A stretch of DNA of 64,000 bases, taken from positions 4,714,501 through 4,778,500 of the forward strand of contig NC_061140.1 of NCBI RefSeq assembly GCF_905220365.1, read 5' to 3'. Below the pieces are notes generated by a model. It was not told the DNA's origin. It saw only the letters and a list, made by a program, of their open reading frames with translations, and made no database searches. Below, piece after piece: positions 21,572 to 34,003 of the stretch. This stretch comes from Vanessa cardui (lineage: Eukaryota; Arthropoda; Insecta; Lepidoptera; Nymphalidae). The position numbers were made by a program, and so were the translations under genes. How positions within the stretch are numbered: the first letter of the stretch is position 1; the number at the start of each line of letters is the position of its first letter.

Positions 21572-24404
21572 GTAAGAAATACCTTTAAGCTTATATTACT
21601 TAAAGAATATATTTAAGTTATAGGTAAGTATTATGAGTAAGTTAAGAATACGGAAATTTTCTTTAACTGTGGGCGTTTCCCTCCTTTTTAATATCTGATA
21701 AAAAAAAAATAATTAAAGTAGGTCGAACAAATAATGTCGTGTATTCATCAGATTCTGTAACAGTGTATTGATTAATCAGAGTGAATGTCGTAGTTTGATT
21801 GTTATCATTGTACTAACGTAATTCATAAACGTAGGTAAATATATCAGTCACATTTTTATACCTTAATATTATTATTTTATTTTTTGTATTGGACTTGTTG
21901 CTAATAATAATTATATTTAAACTATAATATTATTTTTTTAATGAATAAATTTCTTTCTTTACAAATTACCTAAACGGTATGAAGTTTATCCCTTCTCTCC
22001 GGAGCATTTTTCTGAATTTAAATGACAGTTAAAATAATATTAAAAAAATAAGTTTGTTTCTAGTTACATAATATCTTACCGAGTTGATCGAGATTGAAAC
22101 TATGTACCAAACTCTTGTGTTACTAAGTTTGTTGTCTACGTTTATTAAATTCGTCAAGTAATGCTATTTTGGCAAAGGAGAAACTAATAAGTCCAAATAA
22201 ATTTTGATTTTGATATAAATATATATAAAATTGTAATAATGTATTAAAAATAGTAATATTGGATTATTCCAAGATGTTTCGTAATTAAGATTGTATTTAA
22301 AAATATAACGCAATTATATTCAAGTTGATTCTGTTAGTATATTTGGAAGATATTTATAGTTTAAGATATATTTTTTTTAATAAAAAAAATATGTCTCAAA
22401 AGCTTTGAATGGATCGTCCGCGTATCCATTTTATTTTGAATAATTATATATTTAAGTTAAATTCAATGGCAATCATGTTATCGACATTTTAAAAAGGATA
22501 TTAAATTTTTTTATTAAATATATTTTATTTAAACTTCTCATATTTTTATGGTGTTGGTAAAAGTAATTCATTTAAGTAGAAGTTACTAATCGTATACTAA
22601 CTTTGTAAAATATACTTTCCATAGAAAACACGTCCATTGCCATACAAAATACCATTTTGTGAACTACTACTAACTACTAATTAGATACTAAACTTATTTA
22701 TATAAAGCAATACTACATAGGCAACTACGGGTGTACATAATGTTCCCGGAAATACATTCTATGCGGTTTGAAATCCACTTTGCGGTGTGACCCTTATACA
22801 CTGGGCAAAGGCCTCCGTGCTTATGCGAAATTCAAGCAAAATTCAACTTTAATATTAAAAAAGTAAAGTTCAAAATTGACGGAAATCACCCACAATTTAC
22901 CTAACATAAAACATTGCTACGAACCTACGGAATTTTAACTCTCAACATTACAATGCTTCAGAACAATGCGTTTACTTTAAACGTTAACTTCTTATCGTAA
23001 CTGCTATAATCTACATTTTAGTTTTCTTTCTTAAAAATGCGGAAATCAACATATATTATGTGGGACTGTTGAGAATATATATGCATTAATGAGGTATGAC
23101 CTAGCGTGACTGAATGTGACGCTAGCTTACGTCAAATACCTGAAAAAAATTGTTCTAATGGTACCAATATTTTCTTATTACAAAAATATTGTATAAATTT
23201 ATCAAATAAAAATAATGTTTACTAAAAAGTGTTATTCTAGTTCATTTAATTCATAAAATTAATCTATCATGTTGGTATATCTTATTTTATATAATATATA
23301 GGTATAGACATAAAGTGTCCTTAACAATAAAACAGTAAAACTAAATTTAATATTTATCCACTGACTAATGTTTATCATATGATAAAAAGCAAACTCAGTA
23401 GAAAGTGCTTAGGATATTAAAAAAAGTTAAGTAAAACTAGTAAAATGAACCGTTTACTTAGGTAAGATTCTATCTATATATCAAAAATAACTAAAAAAGA
23501 ACCATGTGATCTTGAAAACGCCTGTTTGCATGGCAGAAATTTAATTAGGTCACGTCTGATATTACTGGAACAAAACAGGACGCTCTTGGCAGTATCCCAA
23601 AATATTACAACAGGTATTAAGGAGATCGGATAGGTATCTATATGATGTTTTCAATTAAATTTGTTATTGTAGTTTTTGGTATAATCCGGCTAATATTATA
23701 AAGCGAAGGTCTGTTTATTTTAGGAAATTCTATATTTCCAAGGATAGGTTATGAAATTTACAGAAAAAGATGAAATCTAATGGACAATTAAAACGTAGGA
23801 GCTGCCTATAACTGCATGTTCCGAAAAATATCGAGTATATATAATAAATCAACTCATATCCCGTAGTATATTATACTACATGGCAGCATATAGCTCGAAA
23901 AATTGTCAAAAGAACTTTCAGGAAAAATTTTGAATAAATTGATCCTTTAAAAATAGGCAACTGTGTAGGATATTTTCTCAAAATCGAAGTTATACCGGTA
24001 CACTTCAATCTTTTTCACAGCTGACGTCACCAGTGTGGCATTTTGTTTAGTAGAGCTTTTGTGTACGAATAAACTCGAAACTGAAGGCAGAACAGGATCG
24101 TGAAATGTCAGTAAAGGAACAGAATAGCGTCTCACCGTAATTCGGTTTTCAAAATAGTAGTTCCGGTGATATGATATATTGGTAAAATTACGAAAGAAAA
24201 ATGCTTCTATGATATTATTATCTCAATTTATGACTCATTTTTTAATTTCATTGTGTCTTCCAGTTTCCCAATAATTTATCGAAGTGAAATATTCCTCATT
24301 TTCTCCCGTCAAACCAAGTTTAATTCGTTTCAATTTGAATTATACAGGAATTATTGAACGGTTGCATGCAGTTTTAAAAATTTATTTCGTTTTAATTTTT
24401 ATTT
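21572..24404. other. AT-rich stretch with repeat scraps
   Basis: A minus-strand scrap of SINE A ('ctgggcaaaggcctcc', about 22800) is visible, along with 'ccaaataaattttgattttg' at about 22195, reminiscent of the tail of repeat family D. No gene was seen. Confidence 0.4.
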
Positions 24405-24560
24405 AAGTTGGCAGGTCAACTAGTAAGGTCACCTCCTCCCATATATATTGGCACAGTATGAAGAGTTAACCATTTATTACACCGTCAATTCGCCGCCACT
24501 AGATTTAGGTCTATACTGGCTTACTCAGCTATTTCCTGGAGTTTGAGCAGAGCAATAAAA
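24405..24560 (-). repeat. Decayed copy of the ~280-bp A-tailed retroposon
   Basis: Landmarks occur in the right order ('gttggcaggtcaactag', 'accatttattacaccgtcaa', 'tatactggcttactcag'), with heavy divergence. Confidence 0.4.
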
Positions 24561-24726
24561 GCCAGTATGGTTGACGTAAATATATATCAGATAAATAATA
24601 ATAATAATTAAATACTTATTAAGTTGTATAATAAGTATCAAACTTTATTAGATCATAAACATTAAAGGAGGCTAAATAGGAATGTATCTTAAAATCATAA
24701 AATGTAGAAAAAATATGTCGTAAGAT

Positions 24727-24800
24727 AAAATCAAAATCAAAATATTGATTACTCAAGTAGGCTCATAAAAGCATTTTTAAATCATCACGTGAAAGCTTTG
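24727..24800 (-). repeat. Fragment of repeat family D (TTGATTTT-tailed)
   Basis: It starts with a (TCAAAA)n run and continues 'actcaagtaggctcataaaa', matching the reverse of the 3' end seen at 55,796-55,938. Confidence 0.5.
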
Positions 24801-25527
24801 AATTAAATGTTAAGCTGCCACTGTAAATCGGAGCACGCCTTTAAACTGCATCAGTAGTTTGACGAGTAATATTTTTCCTATTTTATATTGAATATTCTCT
24901 ATAAATGGGCGATGTATCGAGGCGAATTTTATGTCGCCGTAAAACCATAATACACTCCCCTAATGCTCAGTTTTGTTTCAACATCAGTATAATTTTACTG
25001 CACTATATTATTTACAAAGAGCTTACTAAAACGGAACAATTTAACTCGTATATCGTACAAGTCAATTAAAGATTTGACATACGATTTCGCACTCGACCTT
25101 GCCAACGGCTTTGCTGTATTAATCATTATGATTTATATCTCACAGTTCCGCCTCTTAATTTTATCCTCATAATCTTAACAAAAGCCTTATATCATGTACA
25201 TTAGTCTATGTTATATCTTGTACGTTTTATTATACATCATCATCATATCATATATTAATAATAATAATTTTGATGGTCGCAATGAAAGGCCAATGAAACC
25301 GTATACCGTGACGATATACGATTTAGAAATCTTATATGCCGCCATACATATTTTCCAATGCAATTTTCTACTCACAAGACCGTATGTGTTGGTGTATGTT
25401 GCTTATATATTCTTCACTGCTATATATTACTACAATAATAAGGAGTATTAATTAATTTTTACTATAATTATGAATTATCTAAATAATTATAAATTATGGA
25501 TTTCGAAAATACTGGGCTGGAAATAGC
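24801..25527. other. AT-rich stretch, nothing recognised
   Basis: An 85-codon plus frame at 25194-25451 is low-complexity (I/Y-rich) and looks like chance. Confidence 0.45.
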
Positions 25528-25784
25528 TTTTTTTGGTATAGTTTAGCGAACAAGCACATGGGCCACCTAATGGTAAGTGGTCACCATCGCCCATAGACAA
25601 TGACGCCGTAAGAAATATTAATTATTCCTTACATCGTCAATGTGCCACCAACCTTGGGAACTAAGATGTTATGTCCCTTGCGCCTGTAGTTACACTGGCT
25701 CACTCACCCTTCAAACCGGAACACAATAATTTGACTTTGACTTTTGACCTACCCAGACGGGCTTGCACAAAGCCCTACCACCAA
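25528..25784 (-). mobile_element. ~280-bp A-tailed retroposon with internal deletion
   Basis: Both ends are present, but the middle segment (the 'actgagtactgttatttggc' block and the following 'gagtgggtggt') is missing. A 'ttgactttgacttttg' microsatellite-like patch replaces it at about 25731-25747. Confidence 0.75.
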
Positions 25785-27742
25785 GTGAAGCTACATATGT
25801 TCTTTTCTATATTAAATATTTTATACAATTTAAGCGATCTATGTATTATCTCATATTCATTTTGTATGTTATTTTGAAAATAAACTAAAAAGCGGGTGTT
25901 TATTTAATACCAAATCAAATAAACGAATGAAAAAACCTAACCATTTCACGGTTCAATCTAAATCTATTTTATTTTCGATTTGTTAAAATTACGAAGGGGC
26001 TGCGAGCGGGCGATGTCGTGGAAAATAATTAGCAAATAAATACCTATTACATTTCAGGGAAAACACGAATAGTTTTTCATTTTAATACACTTTATTCAAG
26101 CAGGTTCTACTTTTTGAATAAAAAAAAGGTTTAATGAAAAAACGTCTTTTATTAATCAATAAAGTGCTTTAAAAATCTTTTTTTTTTTTAATTTATTAGT
26201 TATCCGATTTTATTCATTATTATTTACAAAGAAAAATCGTTTTTAAAATAAATTAAATATATTTAGTACTTACATATTTAACTTCAATAAATTAATTGAA
26301 TATAATATTATCAAATTTGACAGTTAAAATTAACTAAATGTTATTATTTATTATTGCATGTTTTTATAAATGATCATAAATTTATTTTAATATTTCATGA
26401 AACATTCTAATAGAGATGTTATTTGATGAAAAAAAAGAAATTTCTACAAAAATATCTCGGAGTTTTGCGGATTATACTAGTTGTTCCGCTAAGTTCGTAC
26501 AAGGATTTCGAAGATTAGGTCCTGCAAAAGTTGAAAGTAAGCCTCTGAACCAAATACTCATTACATAATAATACTTAAAACCTATGATTTGTTTTGAAAA
26601 ACATTTCTTATTTATATATTTTTTTTCGGCTAAAAACAATTTATCGTACAATTTCTAAGTTCACAGACCGTGTAATAGATATAGAAAATTCTCGAACGTT
26701 TAAATATTTTATCCAATAAATTTCATTCGGCGCATCGAGTCAACCGTTCAGCATCAAGAGCGTACAACACGGTTTCAAAAATCAATTTAACATCGAAATG
26801 CCTGTAAAATATATGAAACAGAGCCTCCGTATACAAAGCTGTTAGTGTTATCTACCTAGGGAAATAAATCGTAAATCCTGTCGAAGGAACGTACATCGTA
26901 CATCGTACGTGCATGTTTCAAGTAACTGGGTCAGTGTTACTTTGACTTCTTTTATGTTCACAAATAAACCTTATTAGTCTTGTTAATCCTCTTACTCGAC
27001 ACTTTCGTTCGTCACACTGCTCATTTAGAGTACCTGAAAAGTTCATAAATGTGAACCCGACACATAGCGTACGTACAAGAGTCTTTCAAAGATTTTAGTG
27101 TGATACGATGCGCAAATATTTAATAGCTTTTGGAAGACTTTTTAGAATCATTTAATAAGTACGTGTACTTATATATAATTATGATTTTTGATTTTTGTCA
27201 TATAACCTGTTCAGAACATGCAATGAGGAAAACGTTGATGCAATATATGGTTATTTATCATATTGTTCGTTTTCAAAGAAACCATTACATAAAAAAGTAA
27301 TCGTCTGGATTCAGTTTTTTGTAGCTAATCGTAGTCTGACTACATGACAATGACAGCTTTTTTTTTGAGAATTTCCAGTTTTACACTTTTTGTTATTTTT
27401 GTAAATGCTTGTGGTGCCTATACGTAATGGTGTATAACACTCTACGAGAATATTTTTGCTGCATTTTTATCGTATTTATTTTGTGAATATGCCGATGGTG
27501 CTTTTTGTATCAACACATAACAACGAGTGAGCCTTTAAAAAAATAACGGTTTTTTATGAATACAAATTGGTTGTGTCACATCTTCCCGCATCGAATTGTT
27601 AATAAATCTATGTATAGTACAACCTCTTTGGTCGTTTACATATAAGAAAGAGTTTATAATCTGCACCTATGTTTTTTATTTCATACAGTTATCAGTACTG
27701 GCCACTCACGGCCACTAGTCTTACTATTGCTGGTATTTTAAT
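25785..27742. other. AT-rich stretch, nothing recognised
   Basis: A moderately GC-rich interval at about 26,730-27,070 includes a short direct repeat (ACATCGTACATCGTACGTGC at 26892). No coding frame or known repeat was seen. Confidence 0.45.
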
Positions 27743-27853
27743 AAGCATGAATTATTCCTTATCATCAATGCGCCACCAACTTTGGGAGCTAGGATGTTGT
27801 GCACTTTTTGCCTGTAGGATATATGAATATATGTGGGTGGTACCTAACTTATG
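27743..27853 (-). repeat. Partial ~280-bp A-tailed retroposon
   Basis: The middle part ('attattccttatcatcaatg', 'gccaccaactttgggagct') and the far end ('gtgggtggtaccta') are recognisable, with the centre missing. Confidence 0.55.
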
Positions 27854-28794
27854 TATTTAAATTATACTCAAATTATTAATTATCTGTATTAGACTTATCT
27901 CAAAAGTCTGAGTTAAACTGACTGACTGACTGGTAATTATTTAACATGAAATTAATATATATGTACCAAATATTCTTTACTTTAAGTTGAGAGTAATAAC
28001 AATAAAGTATGAATTGTATTACGTTGAAATGAGACAGAAATGTGATTTTTCAGCCCGTAATGTCAGCTGTATCGTTACTCGTATACAGCTTCTAAATATT
28101 CATAGCGGCGGCGGTTTGAAATAGCAAATATTTGGCCAAGTGACCCTCTAAATGACTGCTCCGCTCAGTTACCGACTATTTTTTATAAATTTTTCCATTT
28201 AGATCACAGCGAGCTTTGCTTTATTTATACAGGGTGATATTAAATTACTTCGTCTTTTGTTATTTTATTAAGTAACGCTATAAGGTATTTGTAACCTTAT
28301 ATTACATGGTATTTCATTACGGCTGAACGAATTCACGCTATATATTTTGTATTACGTGTAGGTATAAAAAATAACGAAACATGAATTTAATTTAAAATAA
28401 CTTGTCAACAATACAAGGCGTATTGTATCATTAGGCTACCGTCATAAAAAATATTAGTAACAATAGATAATATTTTACTAGTAAATAATAGAATAATCAA
28501 TCATATTTAATTAAAATATCAATTGGTGGAGAAAGAAGCTGTATTTCATAGTTTCATTTTTGTGGTAGAATGTGCATTCGGAATGTAGATTCGGTCGCAG
28601 CTCTCATTCAATTCGACACTAAAATGACAATACAAAAGTCCTTTTGTAAGTATACCTACTAATAAATATTTTGTTTTTATCGAAATCGAACAATATTTAT
28701 ATTGACATATAACATAACTCCACACTTTTTTAAAGTCACTTTATTAAGGTTAAGCCCTCTGATATAATATCCTGTGAATATTCAATCTTCTTAT

Positions 28795-28947
28795 TGCTGA
28801 TACGCCACCAACCTTGGTAAATATGTCCCTTTTGTTTGTCGTCATACTGCCGCCCTTCAAACCATAACACAACACTGGCGATGGACGGCTGACGGTGGAA
28901 TAAATCATGAGTGGATGGTATCAAGTCACAAAGCCTACCACCAGGTA
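28795..28947 (-). repeat. Partial ~280-bp A-tailed retroposon
   Basis: Recognisable blocks are 'gccaccaaccttgg', 'cccttcaaaccataacacaa' and 'gcctaccaccaggt'. It is diverged and shortened. Confidence 0.55.
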
Positions 28948-29684
28948 AAAATGTGGTTATTATTAACGGTAACGGTAATGCAACGTAAACAAAGCCCATC
29001 GATTTTTTGATTGCATTGTCATCGGAATTGTATACAAAGGATAATTGAATAAATTCCCGGTACAAACAAATTGCTATTGAAACAAAACGCCGCTCCGGAT
29101 TTCGCAACTAAAAGTTTTCAATACGAAACTATAAGAATCTCTCTCTATTACGCTAAATACAGAAAACTTTTAAGTTCGTATTACTTTGTATTCGGAATTG
29201 GAATTGAAATTGTTATTGAATTAATAACGGTTTCCTTTATATTAAGGATCGGACACATCTGCGTGCCTATGACGTGTTATTGGAAATTTCTACTGATATT
29301 TGTTTGCTCTAAAAGGTCTTGTCATAGCTTTAAAAATGCTCGCACCGACATTGTACGATTACAATACAAGGCTTTATAACAAGATATAGTTTACAAATAT
29401 TCTTATGATAGTAACTAATTCCTGTTAAATTGAAGAAGAAAATTTTAAATAGAGAATAAGTGATGTTTCGATAAATATGTATACCTATTAGTATGTGGTA
29501 TACGCGGTTATGATAGTAATAAGTTCCTAGAATTCGACCGAAATAATTGCGACAAGAACGTTTCCCTTTAATTAAATTAGACAAAGTAGTAGAAAATAAA
29601 GACTATATTTTCGGCTAGCTACTTTGGTATATCAAAAATAAAAAGAAAAATCAAAATCTTATATGTAAATTAATATTCTGTACT
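28948..29684. other. AT-rich stretch, nothing recognised
   Basis: A 102-codon plus frame at 29071-29379 overlaps an opposing minus frame. Neither has recognisable features. Confidence 0.4.
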
Positions 29685-29815
29685 TTAATCAAATAGGCTT
29701 TTATAAGCACTTTTGAATCGTCATTTAACAACTATATAAGTGAAGCTACTACCGATTCGGAATGTAGATTCTACCGAGAAGAACCGGCTAGAAACCCAGT
29801 AGTTACTCTTTTTCA
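29685..29815 (-). repeat. Repeat family D (non-LTR 3' end type)
   Basis: Reverse copy of the segment at 55,796-55,938. It shares 'aataggcttttataagcact', 'tgaatcgtcatttaacaac' and 'ccgagaagaaccggc'. The family's TTGATTTT tail suggests the 3' end of a LINE or LINE-mobilised SINE. Confidence 0.65.
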
Positions 29816-29826
29816 AAAAACAACAA

Positions 29827-29920
29827 CAGCCTGTAAATTTCCCACAGCTAGGCTAGGCCTCCTCTCACTTTGAGGAGAAGGTTTTGGAACATATTTCACC
29901 ATCCTATTCTAATGCGGGTT
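29827..29920 (-). repeat. 3' end of SINE family A
   Basis: It contains CAGCCTGTAAATTTCCCAC, then 'ggcctcctctcactttgagg', the conserved sense 3' end in reverse. It directly abuts the family D copy. Confidence 0.7.
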
Positions 29921-30026
29921 TGTACTTCTTTTCAACATTTAAAAATACAAAGTTATGTTAGTTAAATACAATTATATATGTATGTAATATATTTAAAACC
30001 TACCACACACATCTATCTTTAAGTTG

Positions 30027-30388
30027 TTAGTTATCATGGTGACGATGATTTTGACCTAACCAATTTCGGTCACGTCAGCAAATCTCAAGAGAGACTACGC
30101 AGAGTATATTATACAGCACAAGTGTGTGCGCAAACATAGGTCCACTGTCTATTCCGTTCCTCTCGTAAACTGATGGGACGGCAAAGACACGATCGAAAAT
30201 AATTTATGCGCAGGAAGGCTTGACGTCCTGTCTGAGGCACAGACACACCTTTAAGGTCTGGACTGATGTTAAAAAAATTCGATAGAAAAACCCAGCCGCT
30301 TTTCACCGATATGGAATTTGAACCCTGATCCTCGAGATCTGCAGCCATATATCTAGCCACTTGACCAACGAGACATATTAGTTATCAT
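30027..30388 (-). mobile_element. tRNA-derived SINE (family H) with perfect 11-bp target duplication
   Basis: In the sense (minus) direction the head reads GTCTCGTTGGTCAAGTGGCT (A box) followed by a B-box-like CAGGGTTCAAATTCC. The body includes 'gtttgcgcacacacttgtgc' and 'gagagactacgcagag' (plus-strand view), and the element ends at about 30038. TTAGTTATCAT flanks both sides (30027-30037 and 30378-30388). The clean duplication implies a young insertion. I recall this SINE type as widespread in Lepidoptera. Confidence 0.85.
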
Positions 30389-31494
30389 AATTTATAGTTA
30401 CTCAGATTAGTATCATATATTTCGGAAAAAATTGTTACTAAGCTCTTATACGGGACGGGTTGTTTGAACAGTAGCCGCAGTATTTTAGTCGCTTAGTTTC
30501 GCCGAGACTCGTGTGTGGATCGATATATTATCCATTAGCTTTTAGTTGTCTAAATATAACATTCATATACTCACTATTTACGATAATATATAACTAAAGT
30601 CAAAAGTATTAAGGGTATCTAAAAAAAAATATTGAATAATATAGGGAGTTGGGCAGTTAGTAGTTACGATACCATATCTCGGAAAACTTGACTTAATTTC
30701 TGCACCTGATGATGACGACGATACTGGGTTTTATCGCATCAGAGAAGAAAAATGTGGTACTCTTCTATGTTTTAAAAAAATCTTAAATCTTTTTCATTCC
30801 CGCAAAAAAGCTGTCAGTCATTTTGGTGACGTCACATTGATAAAAACACAGTTGTAAATGACTGGCATTCATTTAACTTTAACATTTTTGGTGTTTTTTG
30901 GGAAACTAATGAATTACAATCGCTATTGTTGTTATGTTGTGGATAAAAACTAGTATTAAAACTCCAGAAAAGTTGTTTATCAAATTGCCAGATGATATAG
31001 AAATGACAGATTTTGACTATCTGACGCCACTGCATGGCGACTTGTGTTTAGGTCACGTGACTAAAATTTCGACTTTTAATTTTAAGTTTTATAAAGAATA
31101 ATACGCTTTTATGACTCAAAATAAAAAAAAATATATTATTTACATTTATATTTTAACATATTTTATAATTTTTAACAAACTTCATAATTTTTTTTTTCAC
31201 TACCCAAAATACCTTATATTGTACACAACAATACCGCCAACGTTGTTGGTTGCTCACGTTTAAGATTCGACTCTCTTACAAGTAACACATTTATATTATT
31301 TCATCTAACGACGTGATTACTTTCACACGTACATATAATTTATATGTGTATTGAAGTGTATGAAATGATATGACGTCCACCCAGAGACATCTACATAATA
31401 AAGTCGTATGTATTAATGTATTCATAATGTTTATGATTATTTTAGTCAATCTGTATGTCTTACTGATATATTAATTCTTAGTAAGTAAGTAAAA
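30389..31494. other. AT-rich stretch, nothing recognised
   Basis: No coding frame with credible features and no recognised repeat. Confidence 0.45.
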
Positions 31495-31680
31495 CCTGTA
31501 AATATCCTACCGTTGGGCTAAGGCGTCCTTTCATATAGAGTAGAAAATTTGGAGCATATTCCGCCACGTTATGTGACCACAGAAGCATCGTGCATGAGTA
31601 CATATGTGGCAAATCTTGTCTTTTTGTGGCAAACTCGACATGTGTCAGGTTTGTATGTGGTTTTCCTATACTATTTTATA
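31495..31680 (-). repeat. Decayed SINE family A copy (3' two-thirds)
   Basis: 'cctgtaaatatcctaccgtt', 'gggctaaggcgtcc', 'gtggcaaac' and 'acatgtgtcaggttt' occur in the expected reverse order. Confidence 0.55.
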
Positions 31681-32004
31681 TTATTGCCGACATACAAACA
31701 TTAAATTATATTTGTTTCTACTACATTAATGAGACCAAAACTAAATAAACCAAATTCAAAGTAAAATATATCTGTTTATTTATTAGATCGATACGTAACA
31801 ATGAATTAAGGTTTAGATGTAATATATAAAGAATTAGCAAACCGCCCTGGCTTTGCACAGGTACAATACAGATACTAAATATAATACGGAATTTGTATAT
31901 TTACATCATTACATTAGAAACTCCAAAAATTATCAGTGTTTCTATACTATTTTGTCCGGATATTATATACAAAAACTTTCCTCTCGAGTCATTCTTTGTA
32001 TCTA

Positions 32005-32395
32005 TTAAAAAAAACCGCATCAAAATCTGATGCGTAACTTTAAAGATCTAAGCATATATTTTGACGACCTCCCTGGTCAAGTGGTGTGTACACCGGTTTT
32101 GATGGGTACGCCACCACTCCGAGGTCCCGGGTTCAATTCCGAGCCGAGTCGATGTAGATTACCATAAGTTTTCTATGTTGTCTTGGGTCTGGGCGTTTGT
32201 AGTACCTTCGTTACTTCTGATTTTCCATAACACAAGTGCTTTAGCTACTTACATTGGGATCAGAGTAATGTATGTGATGTTGTCTCATGTTGTCTTATAC
32301 TTATAATTACGATGCGAAATTATATATTATTATTATATATTATACATAGGGACAGACAGCGATAAGCGACTTTATTTAATACTTTGCACTGATAA
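32005..32395 (+). repeat. Interspersed repeat interrupted by a SINE
   Basis: The left part (about 32010-32055: AAACCGCATCAAAATCTGAT, then AAAGATCTAAGCATA) and the right part (about 32341-32390: TACATAGGGACAGACAGCGA, then AAGCGACTTTATTTAATACT) are consecutive in a repeat I know from lepidopteran genomes. Here they are parted by the SINE B copy at 32063-32340. The parent class is not determined. Confidence 0.6.
32063..32340 (+). mobile_element. tRNA-derived SINE (family B), nested in another repeat
   Basis: A full-length copy: GACGACCTCCCTGGTCAAGT head, B-box-like GGGTTCAATTCCGAGCCGAG, then the conserved GTATGTGATGTTGTCTCATG end and an AT-rich tail. It has several substitutions relative to the copy at 32,970, so it is older. 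Confidence 0.85.
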
Positions 32396-32962
32396 TGATG
32401 ACTACAGATTAAGAATCCAGAAAATGATACAATTCATTAATGTACTAAAATTGAAGGTGAGCGTTTTAAATGTCTCACTTGAAAATAATTATTGTGCAAG
32501 CCGCGTAGTGTCGTAGTAAGAATTGTGGTAAAAATAGCATTTCTCCGGTAAATTCCGATTCTCCGGGCGAAAAGAGAGCTCGCCCGTCAATAGTGGAGGC
32601 AATGAGACGAGTAGTTAAATCTTTTTAAAGAACTTTTGAATTATATACTTTTAGCATTACTACTGAAAGTGTTTCTGAACTGGTAATTTTGTTTTATGTA
32701 CATTTTTATAGTACCAATTCGTTTTTTTGAACTTATGGCGTAACTTTACGGTTTATTTTTGGAAATGACTATCTTCTACACATATAATAAAATCGTAACT
32801 TATCGAAGTCTGTACATGAAAGATATCTCAGTTACGTGAACGGAGTTTCTGGTACCAGTAGTAGGTAGTAGTAGTTAGAATATAAATAATATATATTATC
32901 AATTATTTCTAGTATTTAACATACATAGATATTGATAATGCGGATTTGGTTGTCTGTTTGTA

Positions 32963-33211
32963 TATCTTCGACGACCTCCATGGTCGAGTGGTGTGTACAC
33001 CGGTTTTCATGGGTACGCCGCTCTGAGGTCCCGGGTTCGATTCCCGGCCGAGTCGATGTAGATTACCATTAGTTTTCTATGTTGTCTTGGGTCTGGGTGT
33101 TTGTGGTACCGTCGTTACTTCTGATTTCCATAACACAAGTGCTTCAGCTACTTACATTGGGATCAGAGTAATGTATGTGATGTTGTCTCATATTTATTTA
33201 TATTTATCTTC
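32963..33211 (+). mobile_element. tRNA-derived SINE (family B), full length
   Basis: GACGACCTCCATGGTCGAGT head, GGGTTCGATTCCCGGCCGAG B box, conserved body and a TTTATTTATATT tail. TATCTTC flanks it at 32963-32969 and 33205-33211 (7-base target duplication). It lies in the same orientation 0.9 kb from the previous copy. A 62-codon frame inside it is a by-product. Confidence 0.88.
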
Positions 33212-33621
33212 AACTTGTACTATGCAGGAATACCTAAAGCGTACCTTTTTCAATCGACTCATTGCGCAATTATAAAATATATAACTCTTCGAGGCTAGTT
33301 AGTCGTTCAAATATAGACATTTCGTTTAATCGATAAGTAAATTATATTGGATTCAAATATGCATGCTGTTTGCATTTTAAAATGTTTTTTTTTTATAATT
33401 GCAATTCTCGTTCATTCTTCCATAGTAAGGCGAAAGTTCATCAGATTTATGTGATATCCATCGACAACTTTACCCAACGCATTAAATGCTATGTAGTTGT
33501 TAATACGCAATGTAATCCAACAAAAGTAATACAAACAAAACGAGTACAAACGCAATACAGAGGTTTTAAAATTGTTTCTGGTTCTGGTTGTAGAAAAGAA
33601 ACATTAACACTGTTGTTTATG
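33212..33621. other. Left flank of the endogenous retrovirus
   Basis: An 86-codon plus frame (33370-33627) begins at a TTG and runs into the LTR. Its inner part has four spaced cysteines. In a neighbouring frame an ATG at 33359 opens a hydrophobic, signal-like stretch, separated from it by a run of nine T. I consider a decayed secreted-peptide gene possible but unsupported. Confidence 0.2.
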
Positions 33622-33829
33622 AGATAATTACGTAGGGCTGCCGTTGAGGATGCAGAATGAAACCGAACGAATTTAACTTATACGTTTATTTAAATAATTT
33701 AATTTAACAATTAATTATTTCTAATTTATAATATACGTGACAGTCTGTTCGATGTTAGAACAAAAAGTGAAGTTCTGTAGTCTGAATTACATATTTATAT
33801 ACGAAATCGGTAAATCACTGAATGGTCCC

Positions 33830-33878
33830 CACGGTATGGTGATTCTTGGTAGTGCTCGATGTTCGGGAGGTCTTGCGA
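33830..33878. repeat. 49-bp repeat unit inside the 3' LTR (copy 1)
   Basis: Differs at two positions from 33941-33989; the start-to-start distance is 111 bases. The same pair is present in the other LTR (41110-41158 and 41221-41269). Duplicated U3 blocks are often enhancer units; that role is inferred here. Confidence 0.85.
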
Positions 33879-33940
33879 AACAAAGCAGCGACGCTGGCAA
33901 CAGGTGGTAGCTTCAAGGAATGCATGGTGTGATTATTTCT

Positions 33941-33989
33941 CACGGTATGGTAATTCTTGGTAGCGCTCGATGTTCGGGAGGTCTTGCGA
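33941..33989. repeat. 49-bp repeat unit inside the 3' LTR (copy 2)
   Basis: Second copy of the unit at 33830-33878, lying closer to the sense start of the LTR. Confidence 0.85.
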
Positions 33990-34003
33990 TTATTTCTTAA
34001 CAA

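Larger units (their letters stand above)
33626..34002 (-). repeat. 3' LTR (377 bp)
   Basis: In the sense direction it starts TGTTAAGAAATAATCGC and ends CCCTACGTAATT. It contains a 49-bp repeat twice in U3 (33941-33989 and 33830-33878), an initiator-like TCAGT at 33821-33817 and an AATAAA at 33690-33685. These suggest U3, then transcription start near 33,820, then R, with polyadenylation downstream of the AATAAA. Confidence 0.95.

Noticed and set aside
28613..28646. Possible small exon between 'ggtcgcag' (about 28598) and GTAAGT (28646)
   Set aside because: Only one frame is open, the context is AT-rich and there is no independent support; acceptor/donor pairs of this quality occur by chance in 64 kb.
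33815..34003. 62-codon minus frame in the LTR (and its twin at 41095-41298)
   Set aside because: It arises from the LTR's duplicated 49-bp unit, which yields a repeated peptide; it lies in U3 with no evidence of translation.
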